Assembly (NCBI GenBank): GCA_003255065.1
Contig: QAOA01001277.1
Span: 143,519 to 207,518 of the forward strand
Direction: 5' to 3'
DNA: 64,000 bases
Source: Cercis canadensis
Lineage: Eukaryota; Streptophyta; Magnoliopsida; Fabales; Fabaceae
Position 1 is the first letter of the stretch. The number at the start of each line of letters is the position of its first letter. The notes beneath the pieces are model-generated. The model did not search any database. It worked only from the letters and a program-made list of their open reading frames with translations, and was not told the origin of the DNA. A program made the position numbers and the translations under genes. Of this stretch, positions 35,855 to 46,790 are shown piece by piece.

Positions 35855-37153
35855 ATGGCTATGATCATGAATGAGTTGCATATATAGAGTGCAAAAGGTT
35901 ATTCCCATTTTAAATAACATTCTCTTTTCAGCTCTACTTATGCTGGAGGAGCCATGGTTAGTAGTCACTCTTGGCCTTATGTTGTCACGTCGTTCGGCGT
36001 AATCTTAAAAGAGAAATTCTTTACATAGACTTAACTTACCTAAGAATTCTGTTTCTTTCGTTCACTTGTTATAGAGATATTTAAAGAAAAAAAAAAAAAA
36101 GAACATCACATATTATTTAATTGTACTTTATTATGAAGTTATCCTTATCTTCTTAAGAATGGATATATATCTAATTTTTTTCATACTCCACGAATGTGAC
36201 TCTTGGCCTTGTATTGTAATTCATTTTTGGAGCCACATGTGGTTTGATAAAAGTTGAAGGTTCTACATAGACTTAATCCATCTAAGAATTTGCTTAGAAC
36301 CTTGGATTATTATTATTATTTACTTTTGACTATTATTTTGTGTTCGAATATAAAATCTAAAAGTCTTACAAACAATTTTAGTACTACTTAGTTACAAGTC
36401 ATTTGATAGAGCCTCGGATCAATATTTATAAATGAAAGAAATTACCAAAAAGATAACTGGGAATAATATTTTCAGGGAGCGAAATATTATCAACTTCTTG
36501 ACCTGGTTAATCACAATATAGTCAAGAAGTTATTAATGCTTGCCTTCCCTAGTAAATATTTGTCACCAAGTATCCTCTTCGATCATTTTGCTTTCATAAA
36601 TCATGAAATAAACTATTAATCCTATGTTCAAAATTAATTGTAACATAAAATTAGTAACAGTTCACTCCATTGTTTTCTGTAATTTTTTTTTTTTAAAAGC
36701 AATCAACCAGCTATTTTTCTTCTCCAGCCCCATTGTCTCCAATATCCTCTCGTGTTGGCCTCACAGATAACGTGAAGCAATGCATATTTACAAAGTATTG
36801 GATATGTGCTATTTTTTCAGTATAACCTTGGTGAAACATTTTTGCTTTTACTCACAACGAGGACAGAAAATGAGGATTAAAAGACACGTAATAGAGTACA
36901 ATTTCTCTACTAAAAAACAATTCCACATTTCCACGGTATAAGAATGCTGGTAATTTGAATTTCTATCCATATAAGAGCAAATTAGAGTATTTCAATGCTT
37001 GATCATCCTCATTCGATCTGCCATTTCTTCCCTGCAAAGATGATGAAATATATAAAAATTAATAATAGTTATTCACCTCCTTACACTTATGAAGGAGAGT
37101 ACACATATTTAACTAGATGAACCCTGCTATCGGGACAAAGGAAATAGAGTTTA
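35855..37153. other. upstream region of peptide copy B with duplicated promoter block
   Basis: Two related blocks, about 35964-36050 and 36186-36300, share 'actcttggcctt', 'acatagactta' and 'ctaagaatt'. A third version lies upstream of copy C near 39225-39330. The rest is AT-rich without genes. Confidence 0.5.
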
Positions 37154-37523
37154 GAGTAAAACCCCTTTTTGGTCCCTGAAAAATTCAACGATGGACAAGT
37201 TAGTCTCCCAAAAATGTTCGCTGACAATTTCGTCCTCAAATTATGGTTCCGTACGACAAATTAGTCCTCGAAAAATTTTTGCTGACAATTTAGTACTCGA
37301 ATTATGGTTCCGTACGACAAATTAGTCCTCAGTTGAGGATTAATTCGAGGACTAATTTGTCGTATGAAACCATAATTCGAGGACTAAATTGTCAGCGAAT
37401 ATAATTCGAGGACTAATTTGTCGCACGGAACCATAATTCGAGGACGAAATTGTCAGCGAACATTTTTGGAGGACTAACTTGTCAATCACTGAATAATTCA
37501 GGGACTAAAAAGAGGTTTTACTC
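37154..37523. mobile_element. Mutator-type foldback MITE
   Basis: Ends are GAGTAAAACC and GGTTTTACTC, and almost the whole 370 bp is an inverted repeat with internal tandem motifs ('aattcgaggactaa', 'gtcagcgaa'). It is flanked by a perfect 9-bp target duplication, TAGAGTTTA at 37145-37153 and 37524-37532. This identifies a Mutator-like non-autonomous insertion of fairly recent age. It is a different family from the element at 2999. Confidence 0.85.
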
Positions 37524-37532
37524 TAGAGTTTA

Positions 37533-38841
37533 TTATTACAGGATGCTAGAACTTAATATAAAAGACCCAATGATGCTAAAAGAAAGTGTCTTCCAAGTAA
37601 GTGCACAGAGTGTGAAATGACCAACATACCCTCATGTTATAGGGTTATTCCATTTATATTTGAATATGATAACTACATATATGAACAAAATAACCACATA
37701 ATTTACTCATAAGAACCACATATATATATATATAGAGTAATGAATATTTTGATAATTTCTCACAATGTGATAGGTTCATACTTGAAAGACACTTTATTTT
37801 AATACCATTAGATCTTTTATGCCAAGTTTTAACACCCCACAATAATAAACTCAAGAAAATAAAATTTTTCATAAATGTTTTATTTAGATTTTTTTCTCAT
37901 TAAATAAATAAAACTAAATTTTCTAACTAAGGATATGAAAAAAAAATAGGTATTTCAATATGGGACGAGATATATACCTAAACCAAATATGCTATGTGTA
38001 CTTATATAAATATTTTATTAAAAAAAAAGTTATATACGTATATGTAAGTTATGTAGTCTTTAATTTGTATAAAACACATTTTTATGAAACATTTTTAATG
38101 CCAGCCAAACGTAAGAAAAATAAAATAAAATAAAATAAGAAAATTATTTTCTGTACGAAAAACTTAATCAATTGATTTAGCTGGTGCAAATACCAAAATC
38201 CACTAATTGAGACAGATGAAGGGCTTCATAGTCATAGACACCGAAGTTATTAAACAATAATGACCATTTCTGAACCTAGTATACATTAATTCCTTGAAGA
38301 AAATTCTAAGTTGAGTAAATTGCATCTCCTATTTTTCCTTGTGGTTTTGAAATATGTGAGGAATATCCTACCCACCTTCTTAGGAGGGGTAGCGCTACTC
38401 CTATTTTCTTTGGGTGGAGTTTTAGGTGGGATTCAGTGAGAGTTACTTTGCGATTTTAGTGTTATTGCGAATATTTTGAAAAATTGAATTCCTTAAAAAC
38501 TGTAAGAATAACATAATATAAAAAAATATATCTAAAAGTAAACTTGAAAAAGTTATTTATTGGTATATTTTCTTATATTGTGTCATTCTTGTATTTTATA
38601 AGAAATTATATATTCTAATATATACTAGTAACTTAATTTTTTGAAATTTTTACAATGACATCAAAATCAATGAGTGAGTCCTATCCGAAAACCCACCAAA
38701 CAAATATAGGGTAGCATAGTTTTCATATATATATATATATATATATACAGAGAGAGAGAACCATGTACTATATGCAGCATTTGCATTCATAATTTTTTTT
38801 TTATAAAAAATCCATAGGTAGAAAGTAAGAAGACATACTAG
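37533..38841. other. AT-rich spacer
   Basis: No gene is seen. It includes an (AT)n run followed by (GA)n at 38724-38760 and a GC-richer 100-bp patch around 38370-38450 without coding potential. Confidence 0.45.
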
Positions 38842-39090
38842 CTAATTGTATTCCGTATATTTCTTCATACATTTGCCAAAGCAATCGCCATAGTCAGGTC
38901 GCCGATCATGACATTTATCCTGGCAAACTGCTACAGAGATCTTATGTCCTGGATTCCCAGAAATTTGATAGAGACTTGGAGGCACAGGTAAATGCTTTAG
39001 GCTGAAAAGGACGCCATGCTCATCACCCTGGATTTGGAATGCGAGTAACAGAGCTAATACTACTGAAGCTACAATCTGCATTGAACCCAT
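38842..39090 (-). CDS. secreted CX3C-CX3C peptide gene, copy C (intact)
   Basis: The ATG at 39090 gives an 82-residue pre-peptide. An upstream in-frame ATG at 39135 is less likely because it lies inside the TATA/5' UTR region and the paralogues start here. MGSMQIVASVVLALLLAFQI is the signal peptide, with probable cleavage near QG-DE. The mature part contains HLPVPPSLYQISGNPGHK and the core VCQDKCHDRRPDYGDCFGKC, with CX3C-X9-CX3C spacing as in alpha-hairpinins. The C-terminus is basic (MKKYTEYN). The peptide is predicted to be secreted. Alpha-hairpinins include antimicrobial and protease-inhibiting peptides, but a function cannot be given from spacing alone. This is the only undamaged member in the window. 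Confidence 0.65.
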   Translation of the reverse strand: MGSMQIVASVVLALLLAFQIQGDEHGVLFSLKHLPVPPSLYQISGNPGHKISVAVCQDKCHDRRPDYGDCFGKCMKKYTEYN

Positions 39091-39135
39091 GGTTTTTAAG
39101 CACTTTTCGTTGAAGGGATTGATGAAATTTAACAT

Positions 39136-39150
39136 TTTATAGAATCAAAG
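39136..39150 (-). promoter_or_regulatory. TATA module of peptide copy C
   Basis: CTTTGATTCTATAAA on the minus strand, 46 bp upstream of the ATG at 39090. It matches the module of copy B over the whole block. Confidence 0.7.
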
Positions 39151-39556
39151 ATCGATCGTTATGATTACGGTTGAGTTTGGTATATTGCGAAAAAATTTGT
39201 ACCATTTTTAAATACCATATTCTGAGTGTTATTCTTGGCCTTGTGTTGTGCACTTTTTGGGGCCACGTGGTTCAGCCTACCCCTCAGAAATTCTCCCTTT
39301 TGATGATTATACATAGACTCAGTCTACCTTCTAACAAAATAATAAAAACTATAGACTGAGTCTACCCAAAAATTTCTCTCCTAAAATTGTCTTTAGTCGT
39401 TTCTATTCTTAAAGTTTTCTTTGCATAGTTAGATGATTCGTTGCAGGGTTAATCCTAGATGTAGTTCGAAAGTTATTACACTCTGTTTTGTAGCCTGCAA
39501 TAGAAAAATAGTTCGAAAGTTATGATTTGAAATTGAGTAGAATATATAAACCTTAA

Positions 39557-39560
<4 letters not shown>

Positions 39561-39598
<38 letters not shown>
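39561..39598. repeat. (AT)n microsatellite
   Basis: An uninterrupted AT dinucleotide run of about 38 bp. Confidence 0.95.
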
Positions 39599-39599
<1 letters not shown>

Positions 39600-40639
39600 T
39601 ATATAATAATCACCTCTCTTCCATTAAATTTTTGTTAGAGATTAAAAAGAACACGAATATATGTTGTTGTGTTATATTTTCAATTATTCTTACTTTCATA
39701 AGAAATAAGTATATATGTGATAAAATTTATTTTAAACTTCTTGGGCAACTAGCTAGGGTGGTAAGTAAGTAGAAGAATAAAAGAGGGGCTATATATTCAA
39801 ACTTGAGTTATATAATTCCATAAATAGGCATCCAATAAAGCCTTTGAAGCAGACAACTTTACGTTAAAGTTTATAAAATAATTAACACCATATAGTTTTG
39901 TTAGTAAAAGGAAGATGCATCAAATGAGAATGTATTGTATGTCCCATAATAGGTCCCATTCTTTTACTCTTTACCGGGGAATCGATGACTATCTATTATC
40001 TTGACACCAAAGATGACTATTCATAGCTATTTTCTTGACAGCAAAGAAGAGTTTGACACCAAACGGTTGTTCAAAGTCAAGACGCTTAAAATGTTGCTTT
40101 AATTCCATAAAAAAGAATGTTGTTTTAATCAATCAACATTGGTAAATAGATATCAAAAGGAGTGATACTGGTGTTTGTTCTCAAGGATTTTATTATGAAT
40201 TATTCAATTTTTTCAACGCATTATGATCATTTGTAAAAAAATAAATTTAATAAATATTTTCCAATAAAAAAATTCAATAAATATTTGTCATATTTTACAA
40301 ATAAAGAAAATTTTGAATTTTTTTTTGGTAAAATTGTTTTTACATGTTTCCATGTTTAATTTAACAGTCGTTTTCTTCATCAAAAGTTGTTTTTTGACAT
40401 CGTATAAAATGATCAAAATTTAATATTATATGATTTATTTTTTTATTTATATAATTATCCTTTTATGTTATGTAGTTATTTAATTTATATATATAATTAT
40501 TATATTTAAAAATAAATAAAATAACAACATATAAATAATTTAAACATTTTATGGTGAGCANTAAAAATTACCTTTCTTATTACTCTGATCCTCTAGTTTT
40601 ATATGCCCTAATTATGAAATTCGTAAATAAAAACGGGGA

Positions 40640-40858
40640 TTCTATGATACTCCATAAGTATGCTATACTACACTGACGTGGTAAACATACATAATTTTTA
40701 TATTTTATTATATATAAAATATAATTTATTTAATTTTTTAAATAAATTTAAAAATAGTTAATTTGTANAATTTGTACACATGTCATTCATTTATTGGTTA
40801 TTCTTGTATAGTATGACATACTACATAAATACTAAAAGTATCTAAGAAACCTCATTTA
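40640..40858 (+). repeat. dispersed AT-rich repeat, copy 1
   Basis: The block ending 'actaaaagtatctaagaaacctc' matches, in reverse orientation, the block beginning 'gaggtttcttagatactttt' at 46292. Shared features are 'tgacatactacataaatact', 'aataaatgacacatg' and 'aaaaattatgt'. It is probably a small DNA element family, and ends are not defined. Confidence 0.55.
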
Positions 40859-41817
40859 TCCAATTTCGCTCCCAACAAGTTGCGAGCTTGCGATCTTGGT
40901 TTAATCATCACCGTTGGATTTTTAATTTTACGCGGGCACACTGCTGCTCACTCTCGTCCTTGCTTCCCATCCTTTTGCTTCAGTACTGTTTTCACTTCGT
41001 TCAGAGTTTTACCAAGTATATGGGAGTAAAACTCAAAACTGTTCCAGTTTTTTTTTTTTTTCTCACCACTTTCCACCTTCCAAATTTTTTCACAACCTCA
41101 ACCACGCACGCTCTTGGGGCTGGAAAATTTTATAGCTAACGAGGGGTTGGTTGAGATTGAAGTACTTGATTTATAAGAGCTAAGTTTGAATTCCATTGCT
41201 AGTCATTTTTTTTTTTTGATAAGCAATTTGTAAGTATCACAATAGACTCTTCTTAAAATTTGTGATATATCATGGTTTTGAAACGAGTAGCTTTTCTTCA
41301 TCTTAAACTTTTGTATTCCAAAAAAAAAAAATAGAAATTTGGCAGGTTTCCAATAAAATCATTCCACAAAACCCATCAACCTCTCTTGGATAGAAAAATG
41401 AGATATTGTATTCTAGCCGCCCCCCTTCTCATGCTTTTCACACACTAGTCAACCTTACACTCACATAGTTGGCATAACTTAAACTTCATTGAACTCACTG
41501 AAACTTTCCTTTGTATAGCTTAGATTTTGCAACTCAACTAGTGTGAGCTAGCATGTGATTAAGTAGTGTGTCATTAGACTTTCTCTTCTCTTCCTATCCT
41601 TTCTGGATATGACTTGGAATACCATATCTGCTCTTTCGGACAACTTCCAACTTTACCTTTCTCCTATATGTTTTGGCATTTTATGTTCCTAGATGAAGCC
41701 AGTAAGACTAATTCTTTTACTTGTTTGTTGATATAATTTGAGAGCTTACATTTTTTTTTTTATATATATTTGTTTATTCATTTGCTTTAAGTTTAGGAAA
41801 TTTGTTAATTCCACAAT

Positions 41818-43118
41818 TCTCTAAGCCAGTTTTTGATGATAACAAATGACTATGTGTTTTGACTAATCGTGTGCTTTGTCTCTTAGTGTTTATTTCAAGA
41901 TAGGTTAGTATGAAGTCTTAAGAACTAGCTAGTTCTGCTCTCAAGAACTAATTCTAGCTAAGAAGGATCTATTCCACCTAGTTTTAGATGTAACATTCTA
42001 CTGATGTGGAAAGTGACTCCTACTGTGCAAATAAGTCACGAGTGGACCTTGCTTCTATTAGGCATTTTTCTTATGCACGGTGAGGATATTTCCTCTTTGA
42101 AGATTTGTTGAGGAAATCTACAATTCAAGGGAAAAAAGCAAGTATTGTTTATTCTAAAATTAAAAAGATAAAGCATTTTGGATTTCCATGTGCTGATTGT
42201 TGGACAACTGTCCTAGAGGAGTGGTTATCCAAGGCTCTTCACGTGGGTTCATCTTCCTTCAAGTAGTGAATTCCTTCAAGACTTCAGAGTAAGAGAGAAT
42301 ATGCAACTTAAGTCAGAGAGAGAATTTCATCTTCTCTGAGCTTCCAAAATTGGTTTTTGCATTTCTCTCTTCATCTTCCTCAAGTACACTAAATTGTTAT
42401 ATTATGCTATTTTGAGAGTTCGATCTTATTTGGGTATTTTTCTTTGATAAAAGGGGTTTTGTATTCAGATTTCTAGGGAGAAATTTGAGTATATGATCTT
42501 CCTTCATGTGTGTTGGAAGAGATAAGTTTATGGTAANGAAAAAAGCAAGTATTGTTTATTCTAAAATTAAAAAGATAAAACATTTTGGATTTCCATGTGC
42601 TGATTGTTGGACAACTGTCCTAGAGGAGTGGTTATCCTCTTCACGTGGGTTCATCTTCCTTCAAGTAGTGAATTCCTTCAAGACTTCAGAGTAAGAGAGA
42701 TAGAGAGCAAAAATATGCAACTTAAGTCAGAGAGAGAATTTCATCTTCTCTGAGCTTCCAAAATTGGTTTTTGCATTTCTCTCTTCATCTTCCTCAAGTA
42801 CACTAAATTGTTATATTATGCTATTTTGAGAGTTCGATCTTATTTGGGTATTTTTCTTTGATAAAAGGGGTTTTGTATTCAGATTTCTAGGGAGAAATTT
42901 GAGTATATGATCTTCCTTCATGTGTGTTGGAAGAGATAAGTTTATGGTAAGCTTTGAAGAAAAACTATGGATGTAAGCTTGAAGAAGCTTGGACAACTAA
43001 ACTTGGATCTTAGTGGAACCTCAAGAAATTGAGACAGTGGATGTAGGAAATTTGTGCTCATTTTTGTTGGTTTAATTGACCAAGAGCTAAAGATCTAGTT
43101 CACTGTGTTGTAGGAATC
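41818..43118 (+). mobile_element. probable LTR/leader region of a decayed Copia element
   Basis: This stretch precedes the gag frame that starts at the ATG at 43119 and has no genes of its own. It is T-rich with 'gagagagaatttcatcttctctgag', the sort of sequence seen in LTR U5/leader regions. I could not find a TG...CA pair or a canonical tRNA primer site. It contains an N at 42537 with a duplicated flank of about 410 bp. Confidence 0.4.
42131..42950. repeat. about 410-bp duplication around N (42537)
   Basis: 42131-42536 recurs as 42538-42950, starting 'gaaaaaagcaagtattg' and ending 'gataagtttatggtaa'. Differences include one substitution (aagc/aaac), a 5-bp change near 'ttatcc' and a 12-bp insertion (tagagagcaaaa). 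Small indels of this kind are what allelic contigs show. Confidence 0.85.
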
Positions 43119-43967
43119 ATGAACAACCAGATCAATTCTCACTCATCTCATAAACCACCATTCTTCAATGGAGAAAATTACCTGTATTGGAAGCATCACA
43201 TGGAAATGTATCTTGAGTCAATTGACTATGAAGTTTGGCAGATAGTCAAAAATGGTCTCACACCTCCTACTAAAATGGTGAATGGAGTTGCTGTTCTAAA
43301 AGAAGAACATGAATTCATTGCTGAAGATAAGCTCATATTTACTCTAAATTTTAAAGCTAGGTACAATATTGTGTGTGCTGTATCTGCAGAGGAATATGAA
43401 AACATTGCTTCTTGCAATACTGCAAAGGAAATGTGGGATAGACTTGTTGCCATTCATGAATGAACAAGTCATGTTAAAGAGGCTAAAATTGACATCTATT
43501 CTACCCAATATGAAATGTTTCATATGTCTCAAGATGAATCTTTGAAATCCTTCTTTGCTCATTTTTTAAGTATCATCAACAGTCTCAAAGGTCTTGGAAG
43601 AGTCTACTCTCAAAAGGAACAAGTCAAAAAGATCTTGAAATGCCTTATTGAAAAATGGGATTCCAAAGTAATTGTTGTGCTCCAGTATGCAGAAACTAAT
43701 GAACTTACAATTGATTCACTCATAGGCACTTTGGAATCACATCAGATGATGATCTTACAAAAGAAGAACATAGCAGTTGAAAGAAAGAAGAGTTTGACTC
43801 TTACTTCCATTGTTCTAGAGACTAGTACTCAGGAAGAACTAGCTTCTAGTGAGGATGATGTAGCTCTTGTTACTAGAAGAGTTTTTGATCTAATGAAGAA
43901 GAGAAAAGAGAAGAAAATGTTTCAATCAAAAGGAACAAAAAACTTCACAAGAGGAAATACTCCTTGA
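43119..43967 (+). pseudogene. Copia gag remnant
   Basis: The frame starts MNNQINSHSSHKPPFFNGEN, with YWKHHMEMYL, a Copia gag (DUF4219/UBN2) N-terminus. TGA at 43461-43463 interrupts the frame where relatives have a Gly codon, and the same frame resumes with VKEAKIDIYSTQYEMFHM, LKGLGR and a lysine-rich end (MKKRKEKKMFQSKGTKN). It stops at 43965-43967, just before the position where a CCHC zinc knuckle should begin. No protease, integrase or reverse transcriptase follows. Instead the sequence switches directly into an RNA polymerase subunit-7-like reading frame. Confidence 0.7.
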
Positions 43968-44284
43968 GACAACATACTGGGGATGTGCTCTTTCCAGTTG
44001 TTTTTAGTGTTATTACCTTTAAGATTTTCCAGGAAGAGATAATAGAAGGCGTTGTCCACAGGGTTATGAAGCAAGGGATTTTCTTGAGATGTGGGCCAAT
44101 GGAAAAGGTATTTCTCTCATGTCATAAGATGCTTGATTACCATTTATTACCTGGTGAAAACCCTTACTCCTTGAATGAGAAAATGTCAAGGATTGGAAAA
44201 GATGTTGTAATTCGCTGTATCGTGATTGGGGCAAGGTGGAAAGAGGTAGATATGCAATTTGAGTCATTTGAGTCACAACCATGA
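43964..44284 (+). pseudogene. truncated RNA polymerase subunit 7-like (NRPE7/NRPD7-type) copy
   Basis: About 106 codons cover the end of the N-terminal domain and most of the OB/S1-like domain: RQHTGDVLFPVVFS, EEIIEGVVHRV, GIFLRCGPMEKVFLS, LPGENPYSLNEKMS, VIRCIVIGARWKE. The end lacks the ASLDGD-LGP tail of functional members, and the N-terminal half is absent, replaced by Copia gag. Relative to the intact gene at 28708 it is a different paralogue, closer in my recollection to the main Pol IV/V subunit 7. There are no introns. After TGA at 44282 there is 3'-UTR-like sequence. Confidence 0.65.
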
Positions 44285-44729
44285 AACCTATAAGCTAATT
44301 GCTCCACTGAACCCACTATGTTGCTTGCTCTGTTATTGTGATTTCTCTTGCAATACAAAGCAATTAGGGTTTATATTACACTTTGTGATTAAGATTTCCA
44401 TAATGATTGTTTAGAACTGTAATTGAAGCTTTTCTTATTCAAGTATTGAGCTTTTTCTATTTGGATGATGAGGGATGTGTAGTAGCATAAATTTTTTTTT
44501 TTATATATTTAAATATGTTTGAGTAAAAAATTGGTACCCTAAATCTGGGCCGGATTTAGAATTCTTATTTAGTGAGAGCAAATAATATACACGCATAAAG
44601 TCAGCTTTACACATAAGGTAGGCATGTTAGTGAGAAAGAGAAGCAAGAACTTATTAAGAAATGGTTTACAAGACTAGTTTCTTATTTGTCTGTCTTGCCT
44701 ATTTATACTAACTCCCCTCTTTAATGAAT

Positions 44730-44815
44730 AGTGGAGATTATTCCAAATGTCTTTACTGAATGGTGGAGATTATTCCAAATATCCTTAATGGATGGTGGAA
44801 ATTGTTCTAAATGGA
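44730..44815. repeat. three-copy tandem repeat (~30 bp)
   Basis: Units containing 'tggtggagattattccaaat' are repeated three times with increasing divergence. Confidence 0.75.
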
Positions 44816-46285
44816 CAAGTTTAAACTTTGAAAGCTGCCACTTCATTTCTTCTAAAATATCTAAGAAAAATATATGTACATATAAAAATAATTTAAAGAG
44901 AAATGAATACTATATTTACNAATATATGTATATATAAAAATAATTTAAAGAGAAATGAATACTATATTTACATATTAGAGCTTGTTTTAAACATTTTCTT
45001 ACCATTTGTTCTTGATTAAATATTTTCTTTACAAATTTGACGAAACTCACTTAATTTTTAGAGGTTTACGCTTTTGTTTATTAAAAAAAATATGAAATTC
45101 ATGTAATATTTATGCTTAATTGTAATTGTGGTCCTTTTATTTTGTCTAAATGAATTATTTAGTCTCTTTATTTTAATTTCAAGCAATTTAGTCTTTCTAT
45201 TTGCCAAAACGTTATAATTTTGTCTTTTCCATTTTAAGAGAGCGTTTGGTAGAAGAATATTTTTTAGGTTCTTGGGAATCCTAAGTTTCTTGGTACAAGA
45301 TTTTTTTTTTTTAAAAAAAAACATTCCCATTTTTTAAAACGTTTTTTGGCTAACTTCCCATGAAAACATTATGACGGGGGATGAGAAGATTCTCATGGCT
45401 GTGGGAAAGTTTTTAGATGAGAAAAGACATTGTTGACCCTTATCTTTCTCAAACACTGACCTCGTTCTCATACTCCCTTTCTCCCTCTCCTTCTACTGCC
45501 ATTGGAGCTCAAAACGCAGAAACCCAAAACTAAAAATACTTGTTTTTGGCTTTCTCCTTCTTCGTTGTCGAGCTTGTCGGACGTTGCCCTTCACCATCGA
45601 TTTCCCCACTTCCTCACGTTTTTTTCTCTATTTCTTATTGATTCTCCTTTTTCAACCAATTTTTCTATCTGGTTCTCAATTGTTTGTATCTCCTTCCTTT
45701 CTTCTCTAAAATTTTTCTCCCTGCCAATGGTTCTCTTTTCTTCCCCCGATCCGGTTTCTCTCTCTATCGTGTTCTATCCTGTCTTTGTTTTTTCATGTCT
45801 TTTGCTATTTGCTTTTACTTATTTTTTGAAAATCAAATAATTAAATTCAAGTAAAATATGAACTAATAAAAGAGAAAAGTACAAATAAAATAAAATTAAA
45901 TGGGAAGCATAAAATAATTAAAAGCATAAAATAATTAACAAAGACATAAATTTCTTAAAAATAAGCATTCATTAATTATAAGAAGTAATATTATTTCTTT
46001 TACTTAAAATAAATAAGGGTATTTTTGGAAAAAAAATATCAAAATTTCCAAGAAAGTTGTATTTAAACTAAATATAGGATTAAATATTTCTCCAGAATCC
46101 CATGAATATTTAAAGCCAACCAAACACAGTTATAACATTTTCAGGAATTAATATTTTCAAAAAATATGATTCTCATGAATAAAAAAAGAATTCGCCTACT
46201 AAACATTCACTAACTGTCATTTAGTTATAGACACGATTTATCGTGGTACTGAAAATATCATTTTATAATTAATTATTAATTTTTT

Positions 46286-46450
46286 TAACCGGAGGTTTCT
46301 TAGATACTTTTAGTATTTATGTAATATGTCATACTACATAAAAATAACCAATAAATAAATGACACATGCACAAGTTAACAGTTTTTAAGTTTGTTTAAAA
46401 AATTAAATAAATTATATTTTATATCTAATAAGATATAAAAATTATGTGTC
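46286..46450 (-). repeat. dispersed AT-rich repeat, copy 2
   Basis: Inverted relative of 40640-40858. It begins 'gaggtttcttagatactttt' and includes 'aataaatgacacatg' and 'aaaaattatgtgtcata'. Confidence 0.55.
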
Positions 46451-46504
46451 ATAAAATCATTTTTAACCACTTAAACTAAATCTATCTAATATCACAATTA
46501 AATA

Positions 46505-46790
46505 AAAAGAGGAAAAAAGAAAAAGAAAAAGCTAGTGGAATAGAATAGAACGATAGAGAAAGAGAACGGAGGGTGGGAGCGAAAGACAGCAGACAAGAGA
46601 GAAAGAAGAGAGGGTATAGTACACAAGATTTTTGAATAGAACGGAGTGTGGAGAGAAAGAGAACGATAGAGAAAGAAGAGGAATGGAATAAAGATGGAGA
46701 CAGAGCTAGAGCAAGAGGAATAGAAACAGAGAGACCTAAGCAGGGAGAAAGGAAGGAAGCAGATCCAGAAACAGGAATTCAAATTTGCCT
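46505..46790. repeat. purine-rich tract
   Basis: The plus strand is strongly G+A rich over nearly 290 bp with loosely repeated words such as 'gagaaagagaacg' and 'agaacggag.gtgg'. No coding evidence: open frames on the opposite strand are Ser/Phe/Leu low-complexity shadows. Confidence 0.7.

Larger units (their letters stand above)
39151..41817. other. AT-rich spacer with promoter block and dispersed repeats
   Basis: 39225-39330 carries the 'ttggccttgtgttgtgcac' promoter-block homologue of the peptide cluster and a G-box-like 'gccacgtgg'. 39561-39598 is (AT)n. N bases at 40561 and 40769 sit in AT-rich sequence; the second is flanked by the duplicated octamer 'aatttgta'. 40880-41140 has a pyrimidine-rich open frame without recognisable similarity. 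Confidence 0.4.
44285..46500. other. spacer with degraded transposable sequence
   Basis: No gene is seen. 44730-44815 holds three copies of a ~30-bp unit ('ggtggagattattccaaat'). An N at 44920 is flanked by a duplicated ~32 bp ('aatttaaagagaaatgaat'). A MITE-end-like fragment occurs at 45115. 45240-46210 has imperfect terminal inverted repeats ('gcgtttggtag' and 'ctactaaacattc') and may be a decayed hAT-like element. Confidence 0.4.

Noticed and set aside
43119..44284. A functional gag-polymerase-subunit fusion gene
   Set aside because: The gag frame has an internal TGA, its stop precedes the subunit-7 frame in a different phase, and the subunit fragment lacks its N- and C-terminal parts.
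45502..46782. Ser/Phe/Leu-rich frames on both strands
   Set aside because: They are produced by pyrimidine- or purine-rich low-complexity DNA within a decayed element and carry no domain.
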